Shown in pieces: positions 8,993 through 17,893 of a stretch of DNA of 64,000 nt. The position numbers were made by a program, and so were the translations under genes. The DNA lies in the NCBI RefSeq assembly GCF_008330945.1, contig NZ_CP043489.1, positions 868,001-932,000 of the forward strand, read 5' to 3'. The DNA is from Labrys sp. KNU-23. Its GTDB lineage: Bacteria; Pseudomonadota; Alphaproteobacteria; Rhizobiales; Labraceae. The first letter of the stretch is position 1; the number at the start of each line of letters is the position of its first letter. Under the pieces are notes generated by a model. It searched no databases, had not been told where the DNA came from, and saw only the letters and a list, made by a program, of their open reading frames with translations.

Positions 8993-9907
8993 TCAGGCCG
9001 TGACCCAGGCAAGATTGTCATTGGAGAGAACGGCTTCGCCGGACCAGCGATAGGCGGTCAGCACGCCACCCTTGGCGACGCTGAAATCAAGGCACGACGT
9101 TGTTGGCGACAATAATTGCGGCCGGCCCGACATCCAGTAATGGCCGAACATCACCGGTACCGGCTCATCATAATGATAGTCGGAGGGCACGGGTTCGTCG
9201 GGCAGTTCACTCCTGCGTTCGTCCAGCCCCAGGACCGCAAGCCGGAAGGTCGTCGCCGCCCGATCCCACCAGCGCAGGCGAGCCTCGTGCCTGGTGTGGC
9301 CGTCCTTGTCGCGGAAAGAGTGCCCGCCGGGCAGTTGCACCTCCGGCCCCTTGAGCAGGACATCGGCAGCGAGATGTTCCGGCGTGCCGCTGCGATAAGC
9401 CTTGCGCAGGCCCCCGTCATGAAAACATCCGCTGGCATCGAGGCAGGTCGCGGCCAGGCAGGCCTGCGAGGCCGCGTGCCAGCACGCATGCACGATCCGC
9501 AGGCCGCCGAGGTCGAGCCACACCGGCAGGGACGCAAACCAGGCCAATGCCTCGCGATGGGCCGGCGATCCCGATCCGATCTGCACGAGAAAGGCGGCAT
9601 GCTGCCTCTCGTTCTTTTCGGTGTGGGGCCGCAGGAAGCCACCGCTGCCGTCCGGCGTAGCCCAGCCGAGAGCATTGAACTCGTGGTTGCCCATGACCGC
9701 CCTGGCCGTCCCCGCTGCGGCCATGGCGCGGACGACGCTGAGAACCTCGACCTGTTCCGGCCCGCGATCGATGAAATCCCCCAAGAAGATCGCCTTGCGC
9801 GAAGCATGCCGATAGGCGCCGTCCCGTTCGCGATAATCGAGCCTCGCCAGCAGCCTGTGCAGCGCATCGGCATGGCCATGAATGTCACCGATCACATCAT
9901 AGTTCAT
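8993..9907 (-). CDS. Metallophosphoesterase of the calcineurin-like family
   Basis: A 304-residue soluble protein. Metal-ligand motifs appear in order: GDIHGHADAL (about residue 7), GDFIDRGP (about 43) and GNHE (about 73), with a later FGHYW that supplies a histidine ligand. This pattern marks calcineurin-like phosphoesterases of the PrpE/ApaH/PphA group, which cleave diadenosine polyphosphates or phosphoproteins using two metal ions. The substrate cannot be fixed. ATG 9907 is preferred over the TTG at 9913, which would add two residues. Confidence 0.85.
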   Translation of the reverse strand: MNYDVIGDIHGHADALHRLLARLDYRERDGAYRHASRKAIFLGDFIDRGPEQVEVLSVVRAMAAAGTARAVMGNHEFNALGWATPDGSGGFLRPHTEKNERQHAAFLVQIGSGSPAHREALAWFASLPVWLDLGGLRIVHACWHAASQACLAATCLDASGCFHDGGLRKAYRSGTPEHLAADVLLKGPEVQLPGGHSFRDKDGHTRHEARLRWWDRAATTFRLAVLGLDERRSELPDEPVPSDYHYDEPVPVMFGHYWMSGRPQLLSPTTSCLDFSVAKGGVLTAYRWSGEAVLSNDNLAWVTA

Positions 9908-10021
9908 TGTCAAACGATTGATTTTCCTTGTTCATGTCGAGATCGAGGCAATTGCCCGTCTGATTCCCCTCGTTCCTGGAGCGCACCGCCCATTCTCTCC
10001 GGAGTGTGCCATAATGGCGGC

Positions 10022-10188
10022 TTGACAGGGAAGGGTTGCCCACGCCAGGATGAGCCATGGCCATTTTGCGCATCATCTTCGCCGTTTCCAAACAGCACCT
10101 CCTCATCGGGGGCAGGTGATCGTCGCGCGCCATAAGCAGCGAACCAAGATCGAAAATGTACCCCGCCGGTTCGACGGGGTTCTTTTTT
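10022..10188 (+). promoter_or_regulatory. Leader of the DapA-like gene with candidate promoter and internal terminator
   Basis: A TTGACA box (10022-10027) is followed 18 nt later by CAGGAT, a weak -10 candidate. At 10160-10180 a 6-bp stem (ACCCCG/CGGGGT) with a 9-nt loop is followed by TC and six T, which reads as an intrinsic terminator on the plus strand. It ends only 31 nt before the DapA-like start codon. The upstream GAACC (10141-10145) can pair with GGTTC (10168-10172) in the terminator loop. A 20-codon reading frame starts at about 10057. The arrangement suggests attenuation or a short independent RNA. No known riboswitch was recognised. Confidence 0.5.
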
Positions 10189-10219
10189 GCTGCCGTCTCC
10201 GGCACATCGGAGATGTTCC

Positions 10220-11143
10220 ATGGAAATCCCCTCTTCTGCCAACCGTTCGCAGGTTTCCCCGCGGGGCCTGTGGCTGCCCCTGATCACGCCCTTCCGCGAC
10301 GGCGCGCTCGACGAGACCTCGCTGCGGCGTCTCATTCGCCATTACGGCATGCTCGGGCTGGATGGCCTCGTGCTCGCCGGGACGACAGGCGAAAGCCTGA
10401 CCCTGGACGAGGATGAAACCCAGCGGCTGGTCGAGGTCGGCGCCGACGAGCTTGCCCGGCAAGGCTACCGACTGCCGCTCTATCTCGGCCTTTCCGGCAG
10501 CAATACAAGCAAGCTCGCCAAGCGGCTTCACCGCCTGGCGGACTGGCCGATCGCAGGCCATTTGATTGCCTGCCCCTATTACAGCAGACCCTCCCAGGCC
10601 GGCCTGATCGCCCATTTTCGCGTGCTGGCGGACAGTAGTCGGCAGCCCATCCTGATCTACAACATTCCCTATCGCACCGGCGTAAACATCGGCAACGAAG
10701 CCATGCTGCAGCTCGCCGAACGGGCCAATATCGTCGGGGCGAAGGATTGCTGCGCCGATCCCGCCCAATCGGCCGAATTGATCCGGCGCCGGCCGCCCGG
10801 CTTTTCCGTGCTGACCGGCGAGGACGCCTTCTACCATGCCGCCCTGACGGCCGGCGCTGACGGTGCAATCCTCGCCTCCGCCCATGTCCAGACCGCGAGC
10901 TTCATCGCCATCCGAGACGCCTTTGCCCGGGGCGACGAGCCAGCCGCCGGCGCCGCCTGGCGCTCCCTTACCGATCTCGTGCCGCTGCTCTTTGCCGAAC
11001 CCAATCCGGCTGCGATCAAGTATTGGCTCTGGCGCACCGGCCTGATCGACAGCGGCGAATTGCGGCTGCCGATGACGCCGGTGAGCGCCGCGCTCGCCGC
11101 CCGCCTCGACGGCGCGATCGACCGGATGAAGTCGGCGGCTTAG
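10220..11143 (+). CDS. Dihydrodipicolinate synthase (DapA) family aldolase/lyase
   Basis: A 307-residue class I aldolase of the DapA/NAL superfamily. Visible hallmarks are GTTGES near residue 50 (the pyruvate carboxylate site), the catalytic tyrosine in YNIPYRTG (about 152-159) and the Schiff-base lysine in GAKDCCADP (about 180). 4-Hydroxy-tetrahydrodipicolinate synthase makes the first committed intermediate of lysine and diaminopimelate. Many paralogues act on other 2-keto sugar acids, and this stand-alone copy could be either. ATG 10220 is chosen because a GGAG ribosome site lies 7 nt upstream. A terminator-like hairpin sits in its leader at 10160-10188. Confidence 0.88.
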   Translation: MEIPSSANRSQVSPRGLWLPLITPFRDGALDETSLRRLIRHYGMLGLDGLVLAGTTGESLTLDEDETQRLVEVGADELARQGYRLPLYLGLSGSNTSKLAKRLHRLADWPIAGHLIACPYYSRPSQAGLIAHFRVLADSSRQPILIYNIPYRTGVNIGNEAMLQLAERANIVGAKDCCADPAQSAELIRRRPPGFSVLTGEDAFYHAALTAGADGAILASAHVQTASFIAIRDAFARGDEPAAGAAWRSLTDLVPLLFAEPNPAAIKYWLWRTGLIDSGELRLPMTPVSAALAARLDGAIDRMKSAA

Positions 11144-11347
11144 CTCTCAGCGCAATTCACTCGAGGGGGAAACACTCCGATCTGCCATAGCCGGGGCAAG
11201 CCCGGCAACGACAGGGTCCTGCGAAATCGAAAACTCTTAAATGACTCGCATTGGACCTAGAGCGCCCCACACCCGGGAGGCTGCGTGCAGGATTGACGGG
11301 TCGCGGCACGGGTGTAGGCTTCATTACGGACCATGGAGGGGGACAGG

Positions 11348-11764
11348 ATGATGAAACTGGCATCGTGTGTCGCGTTGGCAGCCGCCCTGATGTCCATCGT
11401 CCCGGCCTCCGCCCAGGCTCCCAAGAGCACGGCGGCGTCCGCCGCCGTGCAGAAGGAATTCAGCAGCTTCATCACCAGGTTTCGGGCTGCGCTGAAGGCC
11501 AATGACGCAGCGGCCGTCGCCGGCCTGGCGAAACTGCCATTTCAGAATGACAGCGCCATCGCCGACGCCGCGCAGTTCCGCGCCAAGATCTACCGGCCTG
11601 ATTTCACCGCAAAGACCCGGGCCTGCCTGCAACGCGAAAAGCCCGTTTATGATCGCGATGGCGACGGCAACGACACCTATTCCGTTGGTTGCGGCGAGCA
11701 GATCTTCGTCTTCACAAGGACGCCAACGAGCTTCCTCCTGACCGACATCGCCATGAACGATTGA
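11348..11764 (+). CDS. Small secreted protein of unknown function
   Basis: A 138-residue protein with a clear Sec signal peptide (MMKLASCVALAAAL..., cleavage near SAQA, about residue 24). The mature part has no domain I recognise. It has two cysteines (about 92 and 114) that could form a periplasmic disulfide, and an Asp-rich turn (DRDGDGND). A purine-rich GGAGGGGGACAGG stretch precedes the tandem ATG codons at 11348 and 11351. It is convergent with the downstream MFS gene and has no obvious operon partner. Confidence 0.65.
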   Translation: MMKLASCVALAAALMSIVPASAQAPKSTAASAAVQKEFSSFITRFRAALKANDAAAVAGLAKLPFQNDSAIADAAQFRAKIYRPDFTAKTRACLQREKPVYDRDGDGNDTYSVGCGEQIFVFTRTPTSFLLTDIAMND

Positions 11765-11797
11765 CAGGCCCGGTGGGACCAAGCCGCAAGCCGCCCT

Positions 11798-13045
11798 TTA
11801 GCGCGCCATCGCCACCTTGCCGCGCTGGCGCCATTTCGGCCAGATCAACAGCCAGCCCACCAGGACGAGATTGACCACGTTCCACAGGAAGCCATGCAGG
11901 AAGGCGAGCCGGTAGGACTGGGTGGCATCGTAGATGAAGCCCGAGGCGAGCCCCCCGCAGGCCATGCCGAGCACGGTTGCCATCAGCACCAGGCTGATGC
12001 GGGCACCCGCCTCGCGCGGCGGCAGGAACTGGCGGATGATCACGGCATACATCGGCACGATGCCGCCCTGGAACAGGCCGAACAAGCCGGAGATCACCCA
12101 GAGCGAGGAGAGGCTGTTGAAGAAGAGATAGAGCAGCAGCGCCGCCCCCTGCATGGCGGAGCCGATCAGCAGCATCGGGCCGGCGCCGATGCGATCGGCG
12201 ACCACGCCGGAGGCGAGACGACTGACCACGCCCAGGCCCAGCATCAGGGCGATGATCTGCGTGCCGATGGCCACGCCATAGCCCAGATCCCCGCAATAGG
12301 CGACGATGTGCACCTGCGGCATCGACATCGCCATGCAGCAGGCAAAGCCAGCCACCACCAGGATTGCCTGCAGGGCATTCGCCGACAGCCCCAGCTCGCC
12401 GCGGGCAGCCTCGGTCGCAGCTTCGGCGGCGGCATAGGTGGTGGTAGCGGGCCGGCGGGTGAGCGCCAGGGCCAAGGGCAGCATCGCGACCGGCGCGAAC
12501 AGGCCAATGCCGACATGGGTGGCGCGCCAGCCATAATCGGACTGGAAGTGCTCGATCACCAGCGGCCAGACGGCGCCGGCGAGATAGCTGCCCGAAGCAG
12601 CAAAGGTCACTGCCAGCGCCCGGTGCTTGCGGAACCAGTGCGAAAGGTCCGAGATCAGCGGGGCGAAACCGGCGGCCGAACCGAGGCCGATCACGATCGA
12701 GAGGGCAGCGAATTGCCAGATATTGGAAGTGAAGGCTGCCAGCACATAGCCGGCACAGAGCAGCACCGCCCCGATCAGGATCGGCACGACGATGCCGGCC
12801 CGATCAGCCAGGCGGCCCATCACCACCCCGCCGACGGCAAAGCCCAGCATGGTACAGGTATAGGGCAAGGAGGCTCCGCCCCGTAGCGTATCGAACTCCA
12901 CCTGCAGGGTCGGCAACACGACGACGACCGACCAGTTGCCGACGCAGGCGACCGTGCCGAGCACCAAGGTAAGGACCAGACGCAACCAGGAATAGGCGGA
13001 ATCGACATCGCCAGGCCCATCGGCCTCACGGGGCAAAGCTGACAC
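11798..13045 (-). CDS. MFS transporter of the monocarboxylate/oxalate-formate antiporter type
   Basis: A 415-residue membrane protein with twelve hydrophobic segments. The loop 2-3 signature is GRLADRAG (about 78-85), and the second-half counterpart is SGVVADRIG. A pair of basic residues in FRKHRAL follows the fifth helix region. This group exchanges small carboxylates or takes up organic anions. The substrate is unknown. A GTG start at 13045 begins the conserved region. Confidence 0.85.
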   Translation of the reverse strand: MSALPREADGPGDVDSAYSWLRLVLTLVLGTVACVGNWSVVVVLPTLQVEFDTLRGGASLPYTCTMLGFAVGGVVMGRLADRAGIVVPILIGAVLLCAGYVLAAFTSNIWQFAALSIVIGLGSAAGFAPLISDLSHWFRKHRALAVTFAASGSYLAGAVWPLVIEHFQSDYGWRATHVGIGLFAPVAMLPLALALTRRPATTTYAAAEAATEAARGELGLSANALQAILVVAGFACCMAMSMPQVHIVAYCGDLGYGVAIGTQIIALMLGLGVVSRLASGVVADRIGAGPMLLIGSAMQGAALLLYLFFNSLSSLWVISGLFGLFQGGIVPMYAVIIRQFLPPREAGARISLVLMATVLGMACGGLASGFIYDATQSYRLAFLHGFLWNVVNLVLVGWLLIWPKWRQRGKVAMAR

Positions 13046-13185
13046 GGGGAGTTTCCTCGTTCCGGAATATTATCCTGAATATGCTCGTTTCGCCGACCGG
13101 ACGGCGCGCAATGGTCAGGCTATAGCAGCTTCCTTCCCTCTCCTGCCAGTTAGAACGAGGTCGAGCCAGCCCTTGTGAATGCTGC

Positions 13186-13737
13186 TTATTGCCGCTGCCC
13201 GAGATGTCGCAATACGAAATCCACCCGTTCTGCCACGCGTACCAATGGCAACGAAATCAGTTCATAGCCGAGACCGCTATAGACCTGCACCATCGTCTCA
13301 TAGGTTGCGGCGGCCTCCTCCAGGCTCTGCTTGCGCTCAGCATCGCCGGAAAAAATCTCCGGCCAGGGCGGAGCGATGAAGACCTGCCGGCGATAGCGAT
13401 AGAGTGCCGCCGCCTTTCGGACAGGGGCCGGCACCGGCAGGCCGCAGAGCTGCAGATAACCCACCACGTCCGGAATACCACGGTCGAAGATCACGCACGC
13501 GTCGAGCACCCGCGCCTCACGATGGGAACGCATATCGTCGGCGAGCATCAAGCCGGCAAAGGCGGCGCGATCGGCCCATGGCAGGGCATCGCCGCCGATG
13601 GCGACCTGATCCTGGATGATGGCGCGCCCGGCTTCGGGCATGGTGTCCAGCCCTTCGGTACGCAGGGCCGATACCAAAGTGGTCTTGCCGGACCCGGGAC
13701 CACCGGTGACGACAACGAAACGATCGGTCCGAGACAA
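13186..13737 (-). CDS. AAA_28-type P-loop ATPase/kinase-like protein
   Basis: A 183-residue protein with a textbook Walker A near the N-terminus (GGPGSGKTT, about 12-20). A Walker-B-like hydrophobic stretch ends in CVIFDRG (about residue 87), followed by arginines that could form a lid (YRYRRQVF). The size and pattern match the AAA_28 family, related to NadR-type kinases. The natural substrate is unknown. The start is TTG (13737), supported by a strong AAGGAGA ribosome site 7 nt upstream; no ATG precedes the Walker motif in frame. Confidence 0.8.
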   Translation of the reverse strand: MSRTDRFVVVTGGPGSGKTTLVSALRTEGLDTMPEAGRAIIQDQVAIGGDALPWADRAAFAGLMLADDMRSHREARVLDACVIFDRGIPDVVGYLQLCGLPVPAPVRKAAALYRYRRQVFIAPPWPEIFSGDAERKQSLEEAAATYETMVQVYSGLGYELISLPLVRVAERVDFVLRHLGQRQ

Positions 13738-14155
13738 GGCTCGATCTCCTTTTGCTGATGATGACGATGTCGAGAGAAAGCATAGTGAGCACGAGCAACG
13801 CGCCCGCGCGAATGAGACGAAGCCAGTCGATCGGAAGCAAGGCTTGAGATGCGGCGACGTCGACCGGGCACCGCCCGGGATGTCGAACTCGAGAGCATGC
13901 GGCGGGACAGTCCGTCCGCCTCGCGACTCATCGGAGCAGGCTACACCGCCGACAGCCAGACCGAAACCCCTTGCTATCTTGCTGGCTTCCGGATCGTTGC
14001 TTCAACAGCCAAGGAAATCATGAAAGCGTCGCCTCTTCCGTAGAGAGTGTCGGTTGTGGGTCATTTGCTCCACGCCCGAGGCAACACGATGCGGATCGAG
14101 GGGGTACGCCGCTCGTGGCCAGCCCTTCCGCATCATCACAGGGGGACAGTCAGGC
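13738..14155. other. Intergenic region between divergent AAA ATPase and peptide-binding protein genes
   Basis: A 418-bp non-coding stretch. It must hold the two divergent promoters. Reading frames on both strands are short and Arg/Ser rich, as expected of GC-rich non-coding DNA. I recognise no RNA gene, repeat or operator here. GGGGGACAG just before 14156 serves as the ribosome site of the downstream gene. Confidence 0.5.
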
Positions 14156-15730
14156 ATGACAGACAGGATCGGCAGGGCAGGAGCACAGGGCTTGATCGTG
14201 GATCGCCGCGAACTGATGAAGGGAGGCGCCGCGCTCGGCCTCGGCTACGGCCTGACCGGAGCTTTCGGAGGACCGGCCCAGGCCGCCGAGACGCCCAAGA
14301 AGGGCGGCACGCTACGCATCGGCATGGAGGGCGGCTCGGCCTCCGACACCCTCGATCCGCGCTCCTTCGCCGATTCCATCCCTCTCAACTACGGTTACCA
14401 GATCTGGAACGGCCTGATCGAGATCGACAATAACGGCAATGCCGTCGGCGAGCTCCTGGAAAGCTGGGAAGCCAAGCCCGGCGCCAAGGAATGGATCTTC
14501 AACATCCGTAAGGGTGTCACTTTTCACTCCGGCAAGACGCTGGATGCCGATGACATCATCTATTCGATCAACCTGCATCGCGGCGACACCAAGTCCGCCG
14601 CCAAGGACCTGCTGTCGGGCATCACCGAAATCAAGAAGCTCTCGCCCACCCAGATTCAGATCAGCCTGAATGGCGGCAATCTGAACCTGCCCTACAACCT
14701 GACCGATTATCACATCCTCGGCGTGCCCAACGGCTTCACCGATTTTTCCAAACCCGACGGCACCGGCGCCTACAAGCTGGAAACCTTCGAGCCGGGCGTG
14801 CGCATCGTGACCAAGAACACCGGCCAGTACTGGAAGCCGGGCTGCGGCAATTTCGATGCGATCGAGCTGCAATATATCGGTGATTCCTCCTCGCGCCTGC
14901 AGGCCCTGATCGCCGGCCAGGTCGATGCCATCAACCGGCTCGACCCCAAGACCATGGACATCGTGACATCCTCGCCCGACGTGAGCGTGGTGCAGACCAA
15001 GGGCACCGGCAACCGCTACGCCTTCGTGGCGCTGTGCGACACAGATCCCTATTCGAATGTCGATCTGCGCTGGGCGCTCAAATATGGCATCGATCGCAAG
15101 AAGATCGTCGACACCGTCTATCAGGGCTATGCCACCGTCGGCAACGACACCACCATCAGCCCGATGAACAAGTATTTCGCCAAGGACCTGGCACAGACCC
15201 TCTACGACCCGGAGAAGGCCGCCTTCCACTACAAGAAGGCGGGCAGCCCCAAGCTGGAGGTCAAGGTCTCCGAAGGCGCCTATAGCGGCGCCACCGACGC
15301 GGCCCTGCTCTACCAGGAATCGATGAAGCAGGCCGGCATCGAGCTCACCGTCACCCGCGTCTCAGCCGATGGCTATTGGTCGAACATCTGGCTCAAGGAT
15401 CCCTTCTGCGCCGTCTATTGGGGCGACCGTCCCGCCATCGACCTGCAGCTCTCGCAGACCTATCTCTCGGATGCGGCCTGGAACGACACCCATTGGAAGC
15501 GGCCTGATTTCGACAAGCTTGTCCTCGCCGCGCGGGTGGAGGAAGACGAGGCCAAGCGTCGGGAGATGTATTTCGAGGCGCAGAAGATGATCCACGACGA
15601 TGGCGGCATGATCTGCTTTGCCGTCAGCGACTATCTGGACGGCTATGCCAAGAAGGTGATGGGGACCGCGCCCCATCCACGCTACGACATGTGCGACCAG
15701 CGCATCGCCGAAAAGGCCTGGTTCGCCTGA
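14156..15730 (+). CDS. Peptide/nickel-type ABC substrate-binding protein (SBP family 5), orphan
   Basis: A 524-residue exported binding protein. The N-terminus has a twin-arginine signal (DRRELMKGGAALGLG) ending near AQAAE, indicating Tat export. The mature part carries the family-5 pattern, including KGGTLRIGMEGG, a substrate-cleft region with YDPEKA, and the C-terminal WGDRP segment. Such proteins bind oligopeptides, opines or small cofactors. No permease or ATPase gene lies next to it, so it is an orphan component that must share a transporter encoded elsewhere. ATG 14156 is preferred over an upstream in-frame ATG at 14054 because it directly precedes the Tat signal. Confidence 0.88.
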   Translation: MTDRIGRAGAQGLIVDRRELMKGGAALGLGYGLTGAFGGPAQAAETPKKGGTLRIGMEGGSASDTLDPRSFADSIPLNYGYQIWNGLIEIDNNGNAVGELLESWEAKPGAKEWIFNIRKGVTFHSGKTLDADDIIYSINLHRGDTKSAAKDLLSGITEIKKLSPTQIQISLNGGNLNLPYNLTDYHILGVPNGFTDFSKPDGTGAYKLETFEPGVRIVTKNTGQYWKPGCGNFDAIELQYIGDSSSRLQALIAGQVDAINRLDPKTMDIVTSSPDVSVVQTKGTGNRYAFVALCDTDPYSNVDLRWALKYGIDRKKIVDTVYQGYATVGNDTTISPMNKYFAKDLAQTLYDPEKAAFHYKKAGSPKLEVKVSEGAYSGATDAALLYQESMKQAGIELTVTRVSADGYWSNIWLKDPFCAVYWGDRPAIDLQLSQTYLSDAAWNDTHWKRPDFDKLVLAARVEEDEAKRREMYFEAQKMIHDDGGMICFAVSDYLDGYAKKVMGTAPHPRYDMCDQRIAEKAWFA

Positions 15731-15836
15731 GCCCGAACGCCCCAGCTAGGGCGCCGGTCAGCACCCTAGAGCGTTTTTCAGAAAAGTTGATAGACTTTTC
15801 GATTAATAAAACGCGCCAAAACAAAGAGTTAGAGAG

Positions 15837-15864
15837 AAAGTGCGATTCAGAGAAATCGCACTTT
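15837..15864. terminator. Bidirectional hairpin between convergent genes (GCGATT palindrome, copy A)
   Basis: A perfect 11-bp stem (AAAGTGCGATT / AATCGCACTTT) with loop CAGAGA. It lies between the convergent binding-protein and exchanger genes, with A and T runs on both sides. The core GCGATTCA..GAAATCGC recurs at 21305-21334, also between convergent genes. The preceding AT-rich stretch (15770-15835) is part of the same spacer. Confidence 0.7.
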
Positions 15865-15867
15865 ACT

Positions 15868-16929
15868 CTAGCCCCACCAGAAAATGGCGGCGATGATGAC
15901 GTAGAGGCCGACGAGCGCGGCGCCATCCGCCATGTCGGCCCGGCCATCCGCGGTGACGACCACGCCGATAATGGCCGACAGCATCAGAGCCACGGCCAGC
16001 ATGGGCGGGACCACCAGGGTGAAGGGTGTCCCGCCCATGGCATAGCTGACGAAGACCAGCACCGGGATCAGGGCGAGCGCTACCTGCAGCGAGGAGTTCA
16101 GGATCACGCTGATGGCGAGTTCGGCCTTGTTGCGTAGGGCGAATTGGATGCCCACGACATTCTCCACCGCATTGCCGACGATCGCCACGATGACGAGGCC
16201 GGCAAAGGCCTGCGATATGCCGAGCGTCTCGATGGCCGGGTTCAGCGCTTCGACGAACCAGTCGGACACGAACAGGGCGGCAACGCCGGCGAGCGCCAGG
16301 ATCGCCAGTGCCAGCCAGAGCGGCCAGCCGCCCTCCTGCTGGCCATGTGCCTCGGCTGGCACGGTGCGTTCGCTGCCGCCCAGCATGACTTTGACGGAAA
16401 CCAGGAAGACCAGGAGCAGGACACCGGCACAGACCAGGGCCAGCTTGTCCTCATGGGCACCCGCCGGCAGATGCATCACCGAAGCGAGCGTCGGCAGCAT
16501 CAGCGCGGAAACCGCCAGCAGCAGCAGCGCCGCGATCATGCGCGGCCCGGCCGCATCGAAGACCAGCACCTTGTGGCGGGCGCTGCCGGCGATGAAGGCG
16601 ATACCGAGCACCAAGAGGCTGTTGCCGAGGATCGAGCCGATCAGAGACGCCTGCACCACCTCGATCAAGCCAGCCCGCAACGCGAAGATACACACGCACA
16701 GTTCGGGCAGGTTGCCGACCGCCGATTGCACGATGCCGGTGGCGGCCGGGCTGAGATAGCGCCCGAGATGATCGGTGGCCTCGCCGATCAGCGAGGCCAG
16801 CCCGGCAAGAGCCACGGCACCGATGACGAAAACGAGGATTTGGGAAGAGCCGGTCCGGCTGGCGATACCCGTAGCAGCCGATGCCCCGCCTGCGATGGCG
16901 AGCGTCACGAAATCGCGTTTCGACAGCAT
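15868..16929 (-). CDS. Calcium/cation:proton exchanger of the CaCA superfamily
   Basis: A 353-residue membrane protein with about eleven hydrophobic segments in two repeats. Each repeat carries the acidic alpha motif of CAX-type exchangers: GNLPELCVCIFAL (about residues 73-85) and GNAVENVVGIQF (about 252-263). The acidic residues bind the cation in exchange for protons. Homologues export Ca2+ and help in alkaline or salt stress. The ATG at 16929 has GGGAGG 5 nt upstream. It is transcribed alone. Confidence 0.88.
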   Translation of the reverse strand: MLSKRDFVTLAIAGGASAATGIASRTGSSQILVFVIGAVALAGLASLIGEATDHLGRYLSPAATGIVQSAVGNLPELCVCIFALRAGLIEVVQASLIGSILGNSLLVLGIAFIAGSARHKVLVFDAAGPRMIAALLLLAVSALMLPTLASVMHLPAGAHEDKLALVCAGVLLLVFLVSVKVMLGGSERTVPAEAHGQQEGGWPLWLALAILALAGVAALFVSDWFVEALNPAIETLGISQAFAGLVIVAIVGNAVENVVGIQFALRNKAELAISVILNSSLQVALALIPVLVFVSYAMGGTPFTLVVPPMLAVALMLSAIIGVVVTADGRADMADGAALVGLYVIIAAIFWWG

Positions 16930-17141
16930 GGAACCTCCCGCGGAGCCGTGCAGATTTCATAACCCGGCGCGAAGACGCAAGGGAAGGTCAATCTTGTCCC
17001 GAAAAACAGGCTCCCCAGATTGAAGAGCCGTCGCCATTCGCCCGGAAGCAATGGAGCCATGCACGGATTTTCCATGCCACACCGGCTCGACAGGCAACGT
17101 TCCCCTGCCCTACCCTCCATTCTCGCAATGCCGGAGGGTCC

Positions 17142-17789
17142 ATGCGCGCAGCTATCCTTTTTCCGATCGCGCTTGCGCTTATGGCAGCCCAGGCCCGGGC
17201 GGACAACCTGCCGCGCCTGCGCCAGGGCGACCTCGTCTTCCAGCACTCGATGAGCCCCCAAAGCGAGGCGATCCGCCTAGCCTCGGGCAGCACCTACACG
17301 CATATGGGCATCGTCTCCCTCACGCCCGCCGGACCGGTGGTGATCGAGGCGGCCGATGTCGTCCGGCAAACGCCCCTCAAGGCCTTCCTTGCCCGCGGCA
17401 CGAAGGGCCGCTTCGCCGTCTATCGGGTGCGTGGGATCGATGAAGCCAAGGCGGATGCCGCCGTCGCGGCGGCGCGGGGCTATCTCGGCCGGCCCTACGA
17501 TCTCTATTTCCGCCTCGATCCGGGTGCGATCTATTGCAGCGAATTGCCTTATGACGCTTTCAGGAGCGTCGGCATCAGCCTTGGGCGCGTCGAGCGTTTC
17601 GGCAATCTGTCCGTGCGCGCCCCTGCGGTGAAGGCGCTCTTCGCCAGGCGCTGGGCCAGCCATCCCGATTGCCAGGGCACGGCACACGATGCCGCAGCCT
17701 GTTGGGCCCTGATCCAGGATCAGGGCATCGTCACGCCCGTCAGCATCGCCCGCGACAGCCAGGTCGAGCGGATCGGAGGCAATCTCTGA
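17142..17789 (+). CDS. Secreted YiiX-like permuted NlpC/P60 (papain-fold) hydrolase
   Basis: A 215-residue protein with a signal peptide (first 19 or so residues, ending ALMAAQARA). The core fits the YiiX/YebB-like permuted papain fold. RQGDLVFQ begins the domain, THMGIVSL (about 47-54) supplies the catalytic histidine, and YCSELPYDAF (about 128-137) supplies the cysteine. These enzymes cleave amide or ester bonds in peptidoglycan-derived peptides or lipids. The exact substrate is unknown. A GGAGGG ribosome site lies 5 nt before ATG 17142. Confidence 0.78.
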   Translation: MRAAILFPIALALMAAQARADNLPRLRQGDLVFQHSMSPQSEAIRLASGSTYTHMGIVSLTPAGPVVIEAADVVRQTPLKAFLARGTKGRFAVYRVRGIDEAKADAAVAAARGYLGRPYDLYFRLDPGAIYCSELPYDAFRSVGISLGRVERFGNLSVRAPAVKALFARRWASHPDCQGTAHDAAACWALIQDQGIVTPVSIARDSQVERIGGNL

Positions 17790-17893
17790 GGCGCAGAACA
17801 GGGCAAAAGAGAGCTGATTTCCGGCTTGCAGGGCGGCGGTGGTGCAATAGGATGTCATAGAAGCAGTCGTCACAATCGGGAGAAAGCGCTGCC

